Positions 12,201 to 23,675 of a stretch of DNA of 64,000 bases are shown here, piece after piece. How positions within the stretch are numbered: the first letter of the stretch is position 1; each line of letters opens with the position of its first letter. The notes beneath the pieces were generated by a model. The model saw only the letters and a list, made by a program, of their open reading frames with translations, did no database searches and was not told where the DNA came from. The DNA is from Chalciporus piperatus (Eukaryota > Basidiomycota > Agaricomycetes > Boletales > Boletaceae): the NCBI GenBank assembly GCA_038093975.1, contig JBBPTG010000028.1:124001-188000 (forward strand). Reading direction: 5' to 3'. The position numbers and the translations under genes are program-made.

Positions 12201-13528
12201 CCCTCGGAAGAGAGTTGATCTCTGCGTGAGCCTTGAGCATTTCGGGGGAGGAGTAAGTCTCGGAATAGACTCTAAGTGTGCGACCGTCAGCTGATTTCCA
12301 ATATTCTTCAAATGGAGTAAGATGAAACGTTTTCGAGATCTCGTCCCTTAATACTGATTTGATAATGTCGATTAGCGAGCGATGGGTGACGTCGACGGAA
12401 AGTGTCGGTATGTCTGGGTCATATTCAGAGTCGTACTCGACATTCTCTTTGGGAAGGGGGATTGTAACTTTGCTCTGTCTCCAGCCATGCTCAGCTCGGA
12501 AGGGATTTCCTTCCTCGCTCAGGTATTTCTGAATATTCTTCCGCTCTTTGTCGTGTGAGAATGTCACGTGGGCTGCAGGGTCGAACGCGGGGTCTTTCAT
12601 AAACGTCCAAAGACGTTGTAGCTCAGCGATGGATTTCGTGGTTGAGCCAGAATACTGCCAGCACATGAGTAAGCCAGCAGTGGGATTGCTGAATGCCGAA
12701 AAAAGGTTCTCGCGTGTGATGTGAGCGACTGGATAAAGACTGCCAACCCGACTTGCAGCATGGGGAAGGTCCTGCTCAAGCGTCGGGGCATCAACGCATG
12801 AGGCAATAGATGTATTCGCGTCAGGATTGACTGTTGGTTGCGTGGGATATACACGAAAGAGGCCAAAGCTGTCAGGCTTGGTTTGGAAGCGAGGAATAGA
12901 TGGTTGTGGAGGATGAGGGGAACGTGGAGTTGGCAGAGCATCTGGGGTGAGATCAGGCGGGAGAGGGGGGACTTGACGGAGACCCGTCGCGTCCGAGTCG
13001 CCAGGCAAGTAGTCATTGTATCTCGCAGGTAGACGAATATTTCGTCCTGAGCGAGCCAAAACGGGTGGTGGATCTGGCAGGACATCAGTGGCGGCAGTGT
13101 GTGAAGGGCCAGCCTGAATGTCGTTTTCAATCTCGGGCTATGTAATGGAAATAAGGGACTGCGTTTTGACGACACAACGATTGACGTACGTCTATTGGTG
13201 CTTGGTCATCATCAGCGTCTGGGAACTGTGGTAAATCACGGTCACTGCGAGTGGCAGGACTCGGAGGGAGGTTGCGACTTGAGATACTAGTACGATCAGG
13301 ACTTGGAGCACGTTCAGGAGTCGGAACTTGTGATGAGATCAATGGTGGGGAGTCCCGATGGCTGCGCTTTCGCTTTTTCTTGTGACGCCGATGTTTTTCG
13401 AGGTGATGATGTGTCGAGTAAATGTCGTTAAATCCAGTTTTGTAGACTTTGCACTGGGATTCATGTGCACTCAGGGCTTTGACGACAGCGAATTCCTTAC
13501 CACAGAGACAGCGTAAGATGTCATCCAT
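9211..13528 (-). CDS. Plavaka transposase (multi-exon)
   Basis: Start MDDILRCLCGKEFAVVKALS, with a Cys/His finger-like motif (C7, C9, H22, C26) and a basic run HRRHKKKRKRSHRD. The core follows through about eight small introns: SRSGRNIRLPARYNDYLPGD-like region (12001-13059), VVPLMFWSDATQLANFGDAS, FFGNQSKYARGKPTSGACHH, LPDDFQDIYQRAYDEPSTEE with EFGDGITRRAFP, a Cys-containing exon (KCLCPRCLAEKK), and VVDFLHEFELGVWKAIFIHL. The C-terminal domain reads THPYWYARVVKIFH, DAKRLYRVQFFEK, AFGFIDPNLVIRGVHLIPGF and DWRYFYVNM, then FMRFRGGGIGHKATRD and a very acidic tail. Acidic residues in SDATQ, FGDGI and FLHEFE are candidates for the RNase H-fold catalytic triad. All exon joins are open, so the gene may be functional. 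It catalyses cut-and-paste movement of its own TIRs in the nucleus. Confidence 0.85.
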
Positions 13529-13842
13529 GGCTCGGTTGGAAGGGGGGACATGTCGAACTTGAATTGTGCTGAAAATATGGTTTTATTCAAGTCTGGTCTA
13601 TATACATCGAGATCTGTAGTGACAATAGGGTATATATCTGCCAAACATATTCAAAATGAGTTCCCAAACATCATTAAAAGACTGGACTTACTCATTTTGC
13701 AGAACGATGATGGATGTTGCAGATAGAGCCGCCACACATAAGCTTAGGAGTGGCTTGAGCCATTTGTGGCATGAATTAGGTAAGCCAAGGGCTTAGCTTT
13801 GAGCATTGTGCCGCATCATCAATCTTAGCATCCAACCACGAC
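13529..13842. promoter_or_regulatory. Divergent promoter region of Plavaka-1
   Basis: About 310 bases separate the start codons of the leftward transposase (13528) and the rightward companion (13843). AT-rich stretches (for example GGTATATATCTGCC near 13630) could serve the leftward gene. No coding potential is seen. Confidence 0.45.
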
Positions 13843-15992
13843 ATGGCGAAACGCACCCGATCACCCAGTGTCACTGCCAGCGACTCGTCTCAGGGATCTG
13901 ACTTGTCCGAGTCTGAATCTCCGAGGCCTCAGCATGCTGCGAAACAGAAGAAGAAGAACGCCACTGGCAAAAATGGCAGTCGAAAAGACCAGAAACGTAA
14001 ATCTCGGAAGTAAGTTCAATGCAATTCAATTAGAGTCTACTGATTCACAAAACGCAGGAGTTCTTCAAGTGGTCCACATGCTGACCACGACTCAGAAGGC
14101 TCAGGCTCCGACGCTGACAAGCCAAAGCCTGAGCCAATCGATAAGGAATATGGAGTTGCAGCCCGTGCCGTTGCACGATGCGTTGATCTTTTTTGTCAGC
14201 CTCGCAAGGTGGTCGATTACATTCTGCTCCTCAATCAAGAAGAAGCTGCAAAGAAAGGGGAACTCGATGAATCTGAGCGCGAACGTGAAAGACGAAATCA
14301 GCTCCTCCGCACAATGTAAGCTCAATATATGCGCATTAACTGATCGTGCATTGATGTAAATTACCCATAGCACGAAAAGGCAACAGGAAAGGTATCAACG
14401 CGCCTACGACATGTTCGTGGAGCTGGCCCCCGGCTTGAAGGACCTCATCAACAATCCATCGAAACGGAATGAGCTGCAGCACGTTCTGAGCGGGGTAAGC
14501 CTATGCGCATATGCGTGTTCCATTTAATAATTATATACCTAAGATGAAAAAGGCAATGACGGGTGTACGCGCCGATGATTGCTCTGGTCTCAAGGAGCGA
14601 ATCGGACGTTACGTCCCCGTAAACCCCTCAAAGGACACTGTATCTCCTCCAATCCACAATGGACAGAGTTCCCGGTCTCACCTGGGCTTCAACCACCCCA
14701 TTCTCGCGCGGTTTCTATGCCCGGTTAGTCACCTAACAGAGTTTGACAAGGATCCCAAAGGGTAAGCCCACAGCCGCCTGTCAACCTGTGTTTGATTTCG
14801 TCGGCTAGTACTCTTCAAAAATTACTGGACGGAAAGATCAAAGTACTCTCAGAAGTCTTTCCTGCTTTCATATGGTCAGGCGAGCCACCTGGGGTCAACT
14901 TCGACGAAGGTAACATGCTCGAAGGCATGTTTGAGGGCTACTTTCTCGCACGTGTATGTCAACTCAATTATATTGTTTGTGATTGTTAACTCAAACATCC
15001 AAGGTAATGCGTCATATATTTAGGGGAGCTTCAAGTGCTTTCGGTGAAGAACCGACTGGTAGTCGCTCATGCAATGCTGAGCTGCATGCGATGAACAAAG
15101 TTGTGGCTCCGAACATAGCATATGCCTGTCTACAGGTACGCTATATAGGTCAGATCTACGATATATGACTTATGCCCTTCAGGCTCGATTCAATATAAGC
15201 GCCAAGAATAGATGGTCAGAGAAGGACGGTGCATTCAACTATCGACTCTTTTACTACGCGGTCTTGGATACAATCGAAGACTGCGCAGATCAAGAGTGGA
15301 TGAATGCACTGCTGCGATTCCACAATCAGTATGTATCTCCGAGTCCCTTCGATTCTCGCCACTGACGGAGTCTCACTGGCAGTGTTGTGTTTGATAACGA
15401 AAACGGTCGCGAAGACTCCGACTCCACGGATGGTTCGGGGGACAAGAACGGCACTAGTCGCAGCTCATCAGACTCTTTTCTTGCAAGATTACGTGCACAG
15501 GCAACTGCGCGGGCGTGCGCAGCAAACCAGAACGGCCGTGAGGAGACTCCTACTGGCAACAATCCAAATGCTGGGCCATCGCACGGTTCTGATAACCCTC
15601 AGCCTGAGGCCGGTGCCACGGGTGAAGAGTTGCCCCCCACGCCGGCTGCCGCCAGCATTCCCCCGCGATTTGCATCCATTTCAAACGAGGCCTCGGGCTC
15701 CGTTCGCGCCACTTCTTCATCGGTTCAACCAACCAGTACTCCTCCGCGGCCTCCTCTCGCGGCTGTACACAATTCTACCCCTTTAACTAGGAAGCGAGGT
15801 GCTGAAGATATGGAGAAGCTCAGTGACCTCTCGGAGTGCGAAGACCCCGAGGTCCTAGCTCGTAAGTCACGCGACAAAGGGAAAGGAAAGGCTTCCCAGG
15901 TGCTGGAATCGTCGAAGGAAGCGACTTCCCCCGCCGCTGCACAGCCGAAGAAACAGAAGAAGGCCCCGAAAAAAGCGAGGACTCGCAAGTAA
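13843..15992 (+). CDS. Plavaka-1 companion protein (DUF6698-like, unknown role)
   Basis: ATG at 13843 starts MAKRTRSPSVTASDSSQGSD, a Ser/Lys-rich disordered segment. Conserved exons follow, joined by 46-60 base introns: KEYGVAARAVARCVDLFCQP, AYDMFVELAPGLKDLINNPS, GLKERIGRYVPVNPS, LGFNHPILARFLCPVS, FEGYFLARV then VMRHIFRGASSAFGEEPTGS, VVAPNIAYACLQARFNIS and FNYRLFYYAVLDTIED. The GFNHPxxxRxLCP and AYxxxQxRF signatures match an Agaricomycete family that I associate with DUF6698; the name is from memory. The long Ser/Pro-rich tail ends in a strongly basic run (PKKQKKAPKKARTRK). It is transcribed away from the transposase inside the same TIRs. I cannot assign an activity; an accessory DNA-binding or host-interaction role is inference. 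Confidence 0.75.
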
Positions 15993-16009
15993 AAGGTGTG
16001 CGCTTTTGA

Positions 16010-16430
16010 TTCATCATCTCGCCTCTTTTGATTCTACTGGTCCTCTTTTAGTTCATTTATTGCATCGCCTTCAGCCTCGTTCTCGCTCTCTGCCCATTCG
16101 TCCGTCATCTCGACCAGTTCTCGACCAGCTTTCGCGCTCGTTCGGCTCTCGTCTGCATCACCTGGTTCTCGTTCGTCCAGTTCTCTCGTTTGTATCACCT
16201 GGCTCTCGCCCATCTCCTTTGCTCTCACTTGTACCACCAGTTCTTGCTCGTCTGCCTCGCCCCCGATTCAAGTTGCATCGTCGGTTTGCTGTCGTGTATC
16301 ACCAGTCCTTGGCCTGCCCGTCTCCTCTGCTTCTCATTTGCACCATCCGCTTTGCCATCAACCCCAGTTGCGTCCCCACACTCAGATTACTATCGGACTA
16401 TTTGTCTCCAGGTCATTTTCACTCGTGACC
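16010..16430. repeat. Pyrimidine-rich subterminal repeat tract of Plavaka-1
   Basis: Downstream of the companion stop the + strand is rich in TTCTCG, CTCGTT and CACC-type words arranged as irregular short repeats. Plavaka-2 has the same composition (read on its opposite strand) downstream of its own companion gene at 27030-27340. Long frames here are composition artefacts. Confidence 0.6.
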
Positions 16431-16719
16431 GCCGCTGATTATTATAACTATTGGTAGACATGCACAGTTCATACAGTGTCCGTACGCAAATGTATTGACA
16501 GTGAATATATTGTCTTGTCATGCCATACCTGTGTGTCGGCCAATGCTTGGCCATACCTGAATTTAATTGTAGGTCTTGCATATCTTAAGCCACCAGAAAG
16601 TGCTCGTGCTGCCAGAAAAAACGATTGATTGAATGGTCAGACATAAGTTCGCGGAAATGACATAGCTGGCGAGCGACATGGAAGATGACATAAGCTGGTC
16701 TTAACATGTCTTCGCATGT

Positions 16720-16743
16720 CTGGTTTCTGCACGTCTTGTGATG
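16720..16743 (-). repeat. Plavaka-1 right TIR
   Basis: Exact reverse complement of 8867-8890, followed by the TG target duplication at 16744-16745. Confidence 0.92.
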
Positions 16744-18132
16744 TGGGCCATTTCCTTGGCAGTCTACTCAATTTCTCGAGCGCAGTCTCATCCGTTCCGA
16801 GCTACTGTCCAAGACATGGACTACACGGCCTACCAAGGTCGTAGACCATAATTTCAGCGTATGGCAAGGGGATTACGCGGAATCGTGGGCTGTCCTTCTT
16901 GGGAGGTGGTGCATCTGGCTGGAGGAGGACACCATCATACAGTGCCACGATGTTGACACGAACACTTATCAGGTTCTGTACGATTCTACGCTCGTGGGCC
17001 AGCCAAGAATACGCTTCTCAGCGTGTTCTACAATGGACGTCGCTGGGCAGCGGATATATATCCTGTTGAATGACTTCGAGACACATGCGCCATACCACTT
17101 CAGGTAAGTAAACCCTCCACCAAACTGGGACATCCGGCATGAATCTAACGTATGCGCCCAGATGCTTGCTCTTGTTCGATATCAACGACAACGGCTTGTC
17201 AGGCCCCAAAAGTTTCGACCTATCCCATGTCTACTCCGAGCCTGATGATGTATGGACTTTGTCACTGTCGCGCCAGGCTCATCATCACGGTGCGACGAGT
17301 TTGCTTTGTGTTCAGCAAGACAATCAAGTCCCATTGTTATTCGACGTCAATACTCATATTCTCTATAAACTGCCTCGATCTGAGGATATTCCGGTACGTG
17401 ATTGGATGTGATTGTTTAATATCCCCATAAACATTCGAGCAGCAGGATCAAATTCCACCTCTCCCAGAATCTGATCCAAATGATACATGGACTCAGATCG
17501 TTCGAGCGCGAACACATGTCATCGCCTTTCGGATGGCTGGACTCGCTCCCGTCGTTATCCAGGCATTCGCTGTCCCAGACTCACTCAGCGATCCTGAGCT
17601 GGATGGGATTAGAAACCTTCGTTTGACCCACCAAGGGGCTATTCATCTCGATCTTCGTTGCTGCCACTCCTTCACGCTTCTCCGCAACTCTCAAGTTGAC
17701 CCTGTTGAGAAGTCGACAAACATCAGACTCCTCCACGATGCTTGTCTCAAAGACACGAGCAGCACGATATCCTGCATCGATCTCACCCTACCTAACTCCC
17801 AATCTCCTTCCGATATTCCGCCCATCTCTACACGCTCACAACACCTCTTCAATTCCACGCAGTTCCGCCAAATGTACGAGGCATCCGACGATGGGTATGT
17901 TCGGGGATTGTTGCTGGAAAAGAGACTCGCGGGTCCATCGAACGTTCGCAAGATCAGCATCGATGCGAGCGAGGAGGTATGTAAAACTGTCATGGGTGAC
18001 CTGTCAATTTCTCCCTTCAGCCAGCAAGTCATGTTTGATGGGTTTGGAGGAAGAGTCCACTTTCATCAAACCCACTTCGTGCCTTACGAATCAGCATGGC
18101 CTCACGAAATCATTACGGTCGAGATCGATTAG
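16744..18132 (+). pseudogene. F-box protein gene, 3' part (split by Plavaka-1)
   Basis: Continues the frame of 8651-8866: PFPWQSTQFLERSLIRSELL, then SVWQGDYAESWAVLLGRW and QRIYILLNDFETHAPYHFR. Introns at 17104-17161 and about 17394-17442 have GTAAGT/GTACGT donors and CAG acceptors. The rest reads CLLLFDINDNGLSGPKSFDL through MAGLAPVVIQAFAVPD to the stop at 18130-18132 (ITVEID). This is the beta-rich substrate-recognition part seen in many basidiomycete F-box proteins. No stop or frameshift is visible apart from the transposon, which argues that the gene was intact until a recent insertion. Confidence 0.82.
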
Positions 18133-18465
18133 CCATGTAGTACGACTAGACTTGTCGTTGTACTTGCGTAAACGCAAGTCCTCACAACCGTTTCTATTCA
18201 AACATGGGATGGGTCCATTGTCGATTTTTAGACTTCTTCCTGTTGCGATAGGTAAGTATTAGTCTCCCCTAGACAGACCGAAGTAGGTAAGTATCGCAAG
18301 TACTAGTAGTTGTGCCCGTAGAGTATTGGTAATCAGGCGGTTGTTTGGCAAAAGCCTTGAAACCAAACAACGTCAACGTACGTTCCCAACCCCCAGACGT
18401 CCAAGTGGCGGTCGTCACAGACGTGGTTACATTATTTCTTCAAGCTTCTACCTCAGTGACAGAAA
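18133..18465. other. Intergenic region between F-box remnant and TFIIF gene
   Basis: Contains a 21-base segment at 18263-18283 (core CCCCTAGACAGACC) that recurs inverted at 24548-24568. Here it is flanked by a 10-base direct repeat AGGTAAGTAT (18250-18259 and 18285-18294). The rest is probably the promoter of the TFIIF gene. Confidence 0.45.
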
Positions 18466-19733
18466 ATGGACGACCTCACTGTAGAGGACGACAAGAAACC
18501 ATTTGAACCCGAAGCTGCGCCTGATGAAGACGCACAACCTGACCCCGACGAGGAGCTCATGCTGGACAGAGGGAACGGCAGAGTTTGGTTGGTAAAGGTG
18601 AGCACCGGTTTTGATATGGATTAGAGTCCGCCAATGAACTTGGGTCTCTTCATGACGCTCGAGACATTGTCGTCTGACATTCTCGTTTGGAAAGATACCC
18701 AAACATTTGATGGCAAGATGGGCAGCTATCGACAAAGAAGACATACATCTTGCTACAATCCGAATATATCAAAATGCTGTCAACTCCTCTGGACGATCAC
18801 CGCGCATATTCCTCTTTCTGCCTCCCGACCCCAACGACACAACTCCCCGTGCACCGGAATTGCCCACATTTCCCTTAGATGCCGCGTACATACCAGCTGG
18901 AGAGAATGGTGTTCACGTGGACAGATACGAATTGGACATGGTGAACGAAGCCGTCGAAAACCAACTTGTCGTGGCCGAACGTCCGAAAGATCCTGTTCCA
19001 CCTGCTGCGGGAACCGCTGCCGCACACACGTATAATCCCCGTGCACGCACGACTATCCTGACGGGTCGTGTTAAACACGAATGCAGTCTACGACCCCTTT
19101 TCAACGATACGTACAGACGGCAAATGCGAGAACGAAGTCGGGCTTACAACACACCACGGAGACAAATCCGCATGATTGAAGAAGCAGGTCTAAGCGGTGG
19201 TCGTGGTGGAATTAATAGATTGAGCAGCGGTGTTGCGACTGGCTCTTTCGCTGATATGATTGTCAGTTTCCTGTTTGCATTTTTGCCGGGGACGGACTTA
19301 CGGTGTTGACCAGAAAACGAAACAAAAACCCGCAAAGGGTACGTTCGAGCGTATGGCTCGTTTGCCGCGCAATCAATTGCTGGATTTGTTGTTCCAACTC
19401 TTCCGCGAACAACCTCATTGGAGCTTTAAACCTCTAAGAGAGCGTACTCAACAACCCGAGGTGTATCTCAAAGAGGTGCTCAACGATATCGCTATACTTC
19501 ATCGCAGTGGGGAATATAATGGCCTGTGGGAGCTTTCAGAAATATTTGCAAGAGAAGGGGTGGGTGTCGTGAGCCAGCATCCGCGTTTCCCTGCTGACCT
19601 GTCGATCATGTAGGTCAAAGCCGAGAATGTTCCTGGGCCAAGCTCAGGTGTGAATGATGATGCCATGATGGATGATGATGACGAGGATGAGGATGAGGAC
19701 GAGGATGAGGACGACATGGAGGAGGTTTCATAA
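18466..19733 (+). CDS. TFG2: Transcription initiation factor TFIIF subunit beta
   Basis: MDDLTVEDDKKPFEPEAAPD starts an acidic lead. RVWLVK then joins IPKHLMARWAAIDKEDIHLA across an intron at 18598-18694; this is the dimerisation domain shared with the alpha subunit. The middle has DRYELDMVNEAVENQLVVAE and ILTGRVKHECSLRPLFNDTY. After an intron near 19260-19311 comes KGTFERMARLPRNQLLDLLF with QLFREQPHWSFKPLRERTQQ and PEVYLKEVLNDIAILHRSGE, the winged-helix DNA-binding domain. The tail is VKAENVPGPSS plus an acidic Asp/Glu run. All family blocks are in order, so it is a complete housekeeping gene working with RNA polymerase II in the nucleus. The symbol is by family (yeast TFG2, human GTF2F2). 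Confidence 0.9.
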
Positions 19734-20028
19734 TTTCAAAGGTAACCTCCGAATGTGCGGGTCATGCAGTACCAACACTTTTCAATGTGTCCATCATTAA
19801 TGTACTTATGTAGCAATTGGGATTGGCCATTCCATCCACAGCTTTCAATATGATTGTTTCCAACACCTCTCACGTCCTTGGTTGTGATAGGTGTAAGTGC
19901 GGTCAAAACTCCCACCCTAGCAATGGGCGCCCCAGCCTCGCGGCACCGCAGTACTTGAGTCATTGACCCATTCTGATTCGCGCGACGTTACATTGGTTGA
20001 TCTGGCACTCCGCAGACCTTCAACCACC
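19734..20028. other. Intergenic region
   Basis: Just under 300 bases between two rightward genes, holding the 3' UTR of the TFIIF gene and the promoter of the next. No other feature is seen. Confidence 0.4.
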
Positions 20029-20800
20029 ATGTCTGTATTCAGTCCTCCGCTCGTTGGTGATGGGCATGGGAACTATATGATACACTTGGTAGGAAATAGT
20101 GGTAGGTCAAGTCCGTATGAACAAGCTACAGCCCTTGAAGCCGAGGTGTTCATTAGGAACTGGGAAGGTAAGTCGGCGGAAGCCCTCGTGAAATATCCCA
20201 AACGGACACGCCTCTCAGTCAACCCTCGGCACCTACCTTTCTTCAACATTGAACCTACCTCATATCGCACTCGACGCGATTGTCTGGAAGCCCAATTGGG
20301 AAAGAACCTCGGACGAGGAATTCAGAGAACAGGTCGGGGCGTTGATGACACAGAACCCGCAAGGCTGGATCATTGATGGAAGCTACCGCCGGGATTTGGG
20401 ACCACTGGGGGAAAATGTCACGGACGTCATCTGTGCGTCTGTCAGACTTGGGTTATTGCATAGCGCTCACAGCGTTCGGCGGATCCTCTGGTTGTCAATA
20501 GGGCTTGATCCACCGTTGCACTTCTACCTGCCTCGACTACTCTGGCGCACGCTTATGCGCGTACTTGGACTCTGGCCCACTTGCGCTGAAGGCTGTTCTG
20601 AGACTTGGGCTGAAATATTCTCGACAAAAGGTATCGTCTGGTACTGCATTAGCAAACACTCGCCTACCAGAACCAAGTATACGGAATGGCTATCACGGAT
20701 GAGCGTAGATCGAGGAGGGAAGATGAGGCGCTTGGACGAGTCTCGCGGAGAGCTGGCTAAATGGAAAGAGGATCTCGAGGCGGATCTGAAGCGTGTTTAG
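20029..20800 (+). CDS. P-loop NTPase, adenylate-kinase-like
   Basis: ATG at 20029 gives MSVFSPPLVGDGHGNYMIHL then VGNSG. Two introns follow. The tiny exon between them completes a Walker A motif (GNSGTGKST), continuing STLGTYLSSTLNLPHIALDA, IVWKPNWERTSDEEFREQV and GWIIDGSYRRDLG. This is the fungal branch of P-loop kinases related to bacterial topology-modulation and adenylate-kinase-type proteins. Later blocks (RILWLSIGLDPPLHFYLPRL, TRTKYTEWLSRMSVDRGGKM) match that family's C-terminal half. The stop is at 20798-20800. The substrate is unknown; ATP binding is inferred from the Walker A motif. Confidence 0.82.
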
Positions 20801-21670
20801 GTTTGCCTCATGTTTGTGTGTATCTGCCAAGGAAAGCGCTGGCAACGCGAGTGCAACGATGCTTCACCGGAGTCCGGCTGAGTAGGGTCACCGTCGCATT
20901 GACTTGCAATGGAGGCCTGTGCAAGGAGTCCTGTGCAAGATTGATGCTGGAGTCTGCTAAGTGCCAGTTCCTGGTCTGGCATAGCGTTAGTCGCCGAGAA
21001 GAGTTTAGTACTTCGTTGCTATGCTTCCGAGAAGAATATCCGAGTCGTGCCAGCTTCGTAAGTTCGTGCCCGCGCGTGCAGTACTGTTACAGTAGTCTGT
21101 GCATTGTTCTCTGGCTCAGGGACTAAGTACCTGTGTCGCCAAGGGTCCTAGCACTAGTGGAATGGATGTTCCAGAAAGAAAGAAAAAAAGAGGATAAAAA
21201 GACTAGTCAGAGTCATATTTCGGTGGCAACCGACTGTAACCGATTAGTCGCGGACGCGAGCAGCCTCGATTGAGAAGTTCAACCGCTGGTAACTATCAAC
21301 GCCCGCACCGCAGCAGGCTACCTCAGTACTGACAGTACTGTGACACGAACACGATGAGGGCGAACTGTCAGTAGCGTCGTGAGCACGATCCTGTCACAAA
21401 AAAAACTTCAACGAGGTCTGGACTCAAAATGATCACCCCGGGGGCTCGAAATTAAATATTCCGTAAATCAACACTCGATCTTACTACTACTGTAAACCCC
21501 GAAGACGTACTAGTCGTAACCGATGCAGCAATAAAGGCGGGAGCACCTTGGGCGACTCAATGTCGATTATCCCGCTTCCTGCCACTTGCTGTTACAGAGT
21601 GGCCCATCCCACTGGGCGTCCATCTCCGGCACTGATCGCAGTACTTGGCAGTCGGGCCATAGTATAGTAT
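20801..21670. other. Intergenic region
   Basis: About 870 bases with no supportable gene. A purine-rich run (AAGAAAAAAAGAGGATAAAAAG near 21180) and a poly-A stretch near 21400 are the only low-complexity marks. Confidence 0.4.
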
Positions 21671-23407
21671 GGCCACCTCAGCGGGCGTCTCGTGCGTTTT
21701 CTTAGTTTCTGAAAGTGGTATCGAATTGACTGAAAGTGTGGTTGATATGTCCACAGGTTGGGACCTATGCTGGTGGGTTTCGTGCTAGATACCATTTTAT
21801 ATGGTGTGGTGGTTACCCAAACGCTCGTTTATTTTTCGTGTTATAAGAGGTATGGCTGATTCTCTCATATGTCGACGGTATCCTAACTTCTTGGTCCTGG
21901 TAGTGACGGACCTTGGCTCAAGTTTTTCGTACGAACAATCATTGACGGTCAGTGCTCCACACGCTAACAACACACTAGGTTTCTTTCTTGTTTGCTCTAG
22001 ACACCCTTAACGTAGTTCTTGAGTTCATGTACATGTATGACACATTGATCATTCATTTTGGTAAGCACGATGGCTTTGAGCGTAGAGAACTCTTTCTTAC
22101 CTTCCTCTCAGGGGACGCTTCTGTGATGGAAGTCGCAAACTGGAGTAAGTGCATTCTACGGGATATGTTGCGATGGTTATAATGGTTGATAAATTGGACT
22201 TTGCATCAGTGTTTTCAACCGGTAATAAGATTCACTCTCGATCAGTTTAGCCTTGCGTTGACGAAGCTTAACATCGTTCAGTTCCCGCTACTACTGTGGG
22301 TATCATGCATTTCACATTCGAGATATCCTGATCCCTTGTACAGGGTGTCACTTCGGCTGCAGTACAACTCTTCTTTGCATGGAGGATGAACATCCTCAGG
22401 CAGAGCAAAATATTGATTTGCGGAATAGTCAGCCTGGCTGTAGTTGGGATGCGTAAGTCGCTCCCCTATGGCTGATAGATGCGAGATGATCGATGATTTC
22501 TCTGTAGTCGCCGGCATCGGTACTGGGGTTGCGGTCAATATCGTGCCTACCTTCACGGAGTTTCACAGATTCGAATCCATTGTCATCATGTGGCTTTCTG
22601 TGTCTGCAGCGGATAACCTCCTCATCACGACTGCTCTTGTGTGGTCTCTGGTATGTTAAAACGGCTTCTCCAGAGGCATGCACTCAAGATCATAGAGGGA
22701 ATACCGCACGGGTTTTGCCGACACTGACCATTTGATTAAGAAGATAATTCGAGGTTAGTTAAGCCATCCCTTGATTCGTTCTGTATCTAATATTTCCCAG
22801 TTACTCTCCATACTGGTTTACTGACAGCAGTATGGACAATAATTGATCTTTCAATATATCTGGCCCTCGTGAGTGTACATCTATGTGGCATCAATGGCTT
22901 GCTGATGTACTTCGCAGACTAATGGCATGTTCGTATCCCGCCCTTCCACGCCGTTTTATCGTCTGATCTTTGTCGCTAGGCATCTTGTGTTTGTCCTACC
23001 GCTGGCAAAATTCTACACCAACTCGCTACTATCTACATTAATCTCGAGAGCTCGCGATCCAACCAACACCGAATTCACTGTGGTTGACGGCTCTCGTCAT
23101 TCTGAGCGTCGGGTCAGCGGCAATTTTCTATGCGGCCATAGGGGCTAAGCCTAGTCAATGAACACGAGCTAACTGAATAAACACAGGAGGATTTCCTTCA
23201 ATTTGGTCCAAGAGCAGAGGTCAGTATCCATCACAGTTTGGCGGTGTCACGGTTCTCACTGACACACGCAATCTACGAAGACCGTCACAAGACAGTCAGA
23301 CATCGTCTTCGAAGCTGTCGGCGCAAAAAAGCTGGAAGACCAAACGACGTCCTTTACACGGGACGATTAGGAAAGCCAATAGACTTCTCGGACTTGTTCT
23401 TGTTTAG
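21671..23407 (+). CDS. Seven-transmembrane DUF6534-like protein
   Basis: Small exons joined by about nine ~50-base introns give the series GPMLVGFVLDTILYGVVVTQ, SDGPWLKFFVRTIID, FALDTLNVVLEFMYMYDTLI, GVTSAAVQLFFAWRMNILRQ, VAGIGTGVAVNIVPTFTEF, MWLSVSAADNLLITTALVWS, REYRTGFADTDHLIKKIIR, TLHTGLLTAVWTIIDLSIYL and HLVFVLPLAKFYTNSLLSTL. This is the diagnostic order of the Agaricomycete DUF6534 membrane family, whose members often occur as expanded paralogues. No ligand or function is known. The start is uncertain (near 21671, MATSAGVS, or a nearby exon). The last exon probably reads FGGVTVLTDTRN and stops at 23405-23407. Confidence 0.75.
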
Positions 23408-23675
23408 ATTCCCAATGGCAATATAGGCACACATAGCTTTGGAGTGCTGAGCGTGGACTCTTCGTGCGTCTGAGTGAAGCCATGATGTGTATACTATTGT
23501 ATCGTTACTCAACTTCCCAATTGTTTGAAGTACACCTGGGCAATAGAAGTTCTTGACGTGTCTTGTGGGATTTCATTGTCGGGAAGACACTCCCGCTCGC
23601 CATGATGGGATATCTTGCATCCGTTTTGATTGCAAGAGCGGTTCTATCAACCCCGCCGGGTCTTGAAAGCTGTTT

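Larger units (their letters stand above)
8867..16743. mobile_element. Plavaka-1, complete Plavaka-type DNA transposon (7,877 bp)
   Basis: The ends are 24-bp perfect TIRs beginning CATCACAAGACGTG (8867-8890 and 16720-16743). The host dinucleotide TG is on both sides (8865-8866 and 16744-16745), a 2-bp target duplication. Removing the element plus one TG rejoins the F-box reading frame as ...NARLMLPPGPFPWQST, which fixes the boundaries. Inside are a leftward multi-exon Plavaka transposase, a divergent rightward companion gene, and a pyrimidine-rich repeat tract before the right TIR. Plavaka elements belong to the CACTA-like (CMC) group. Perfect TIRs and open coding frames suggest a recent insertion. 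Confidence 0.88.
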
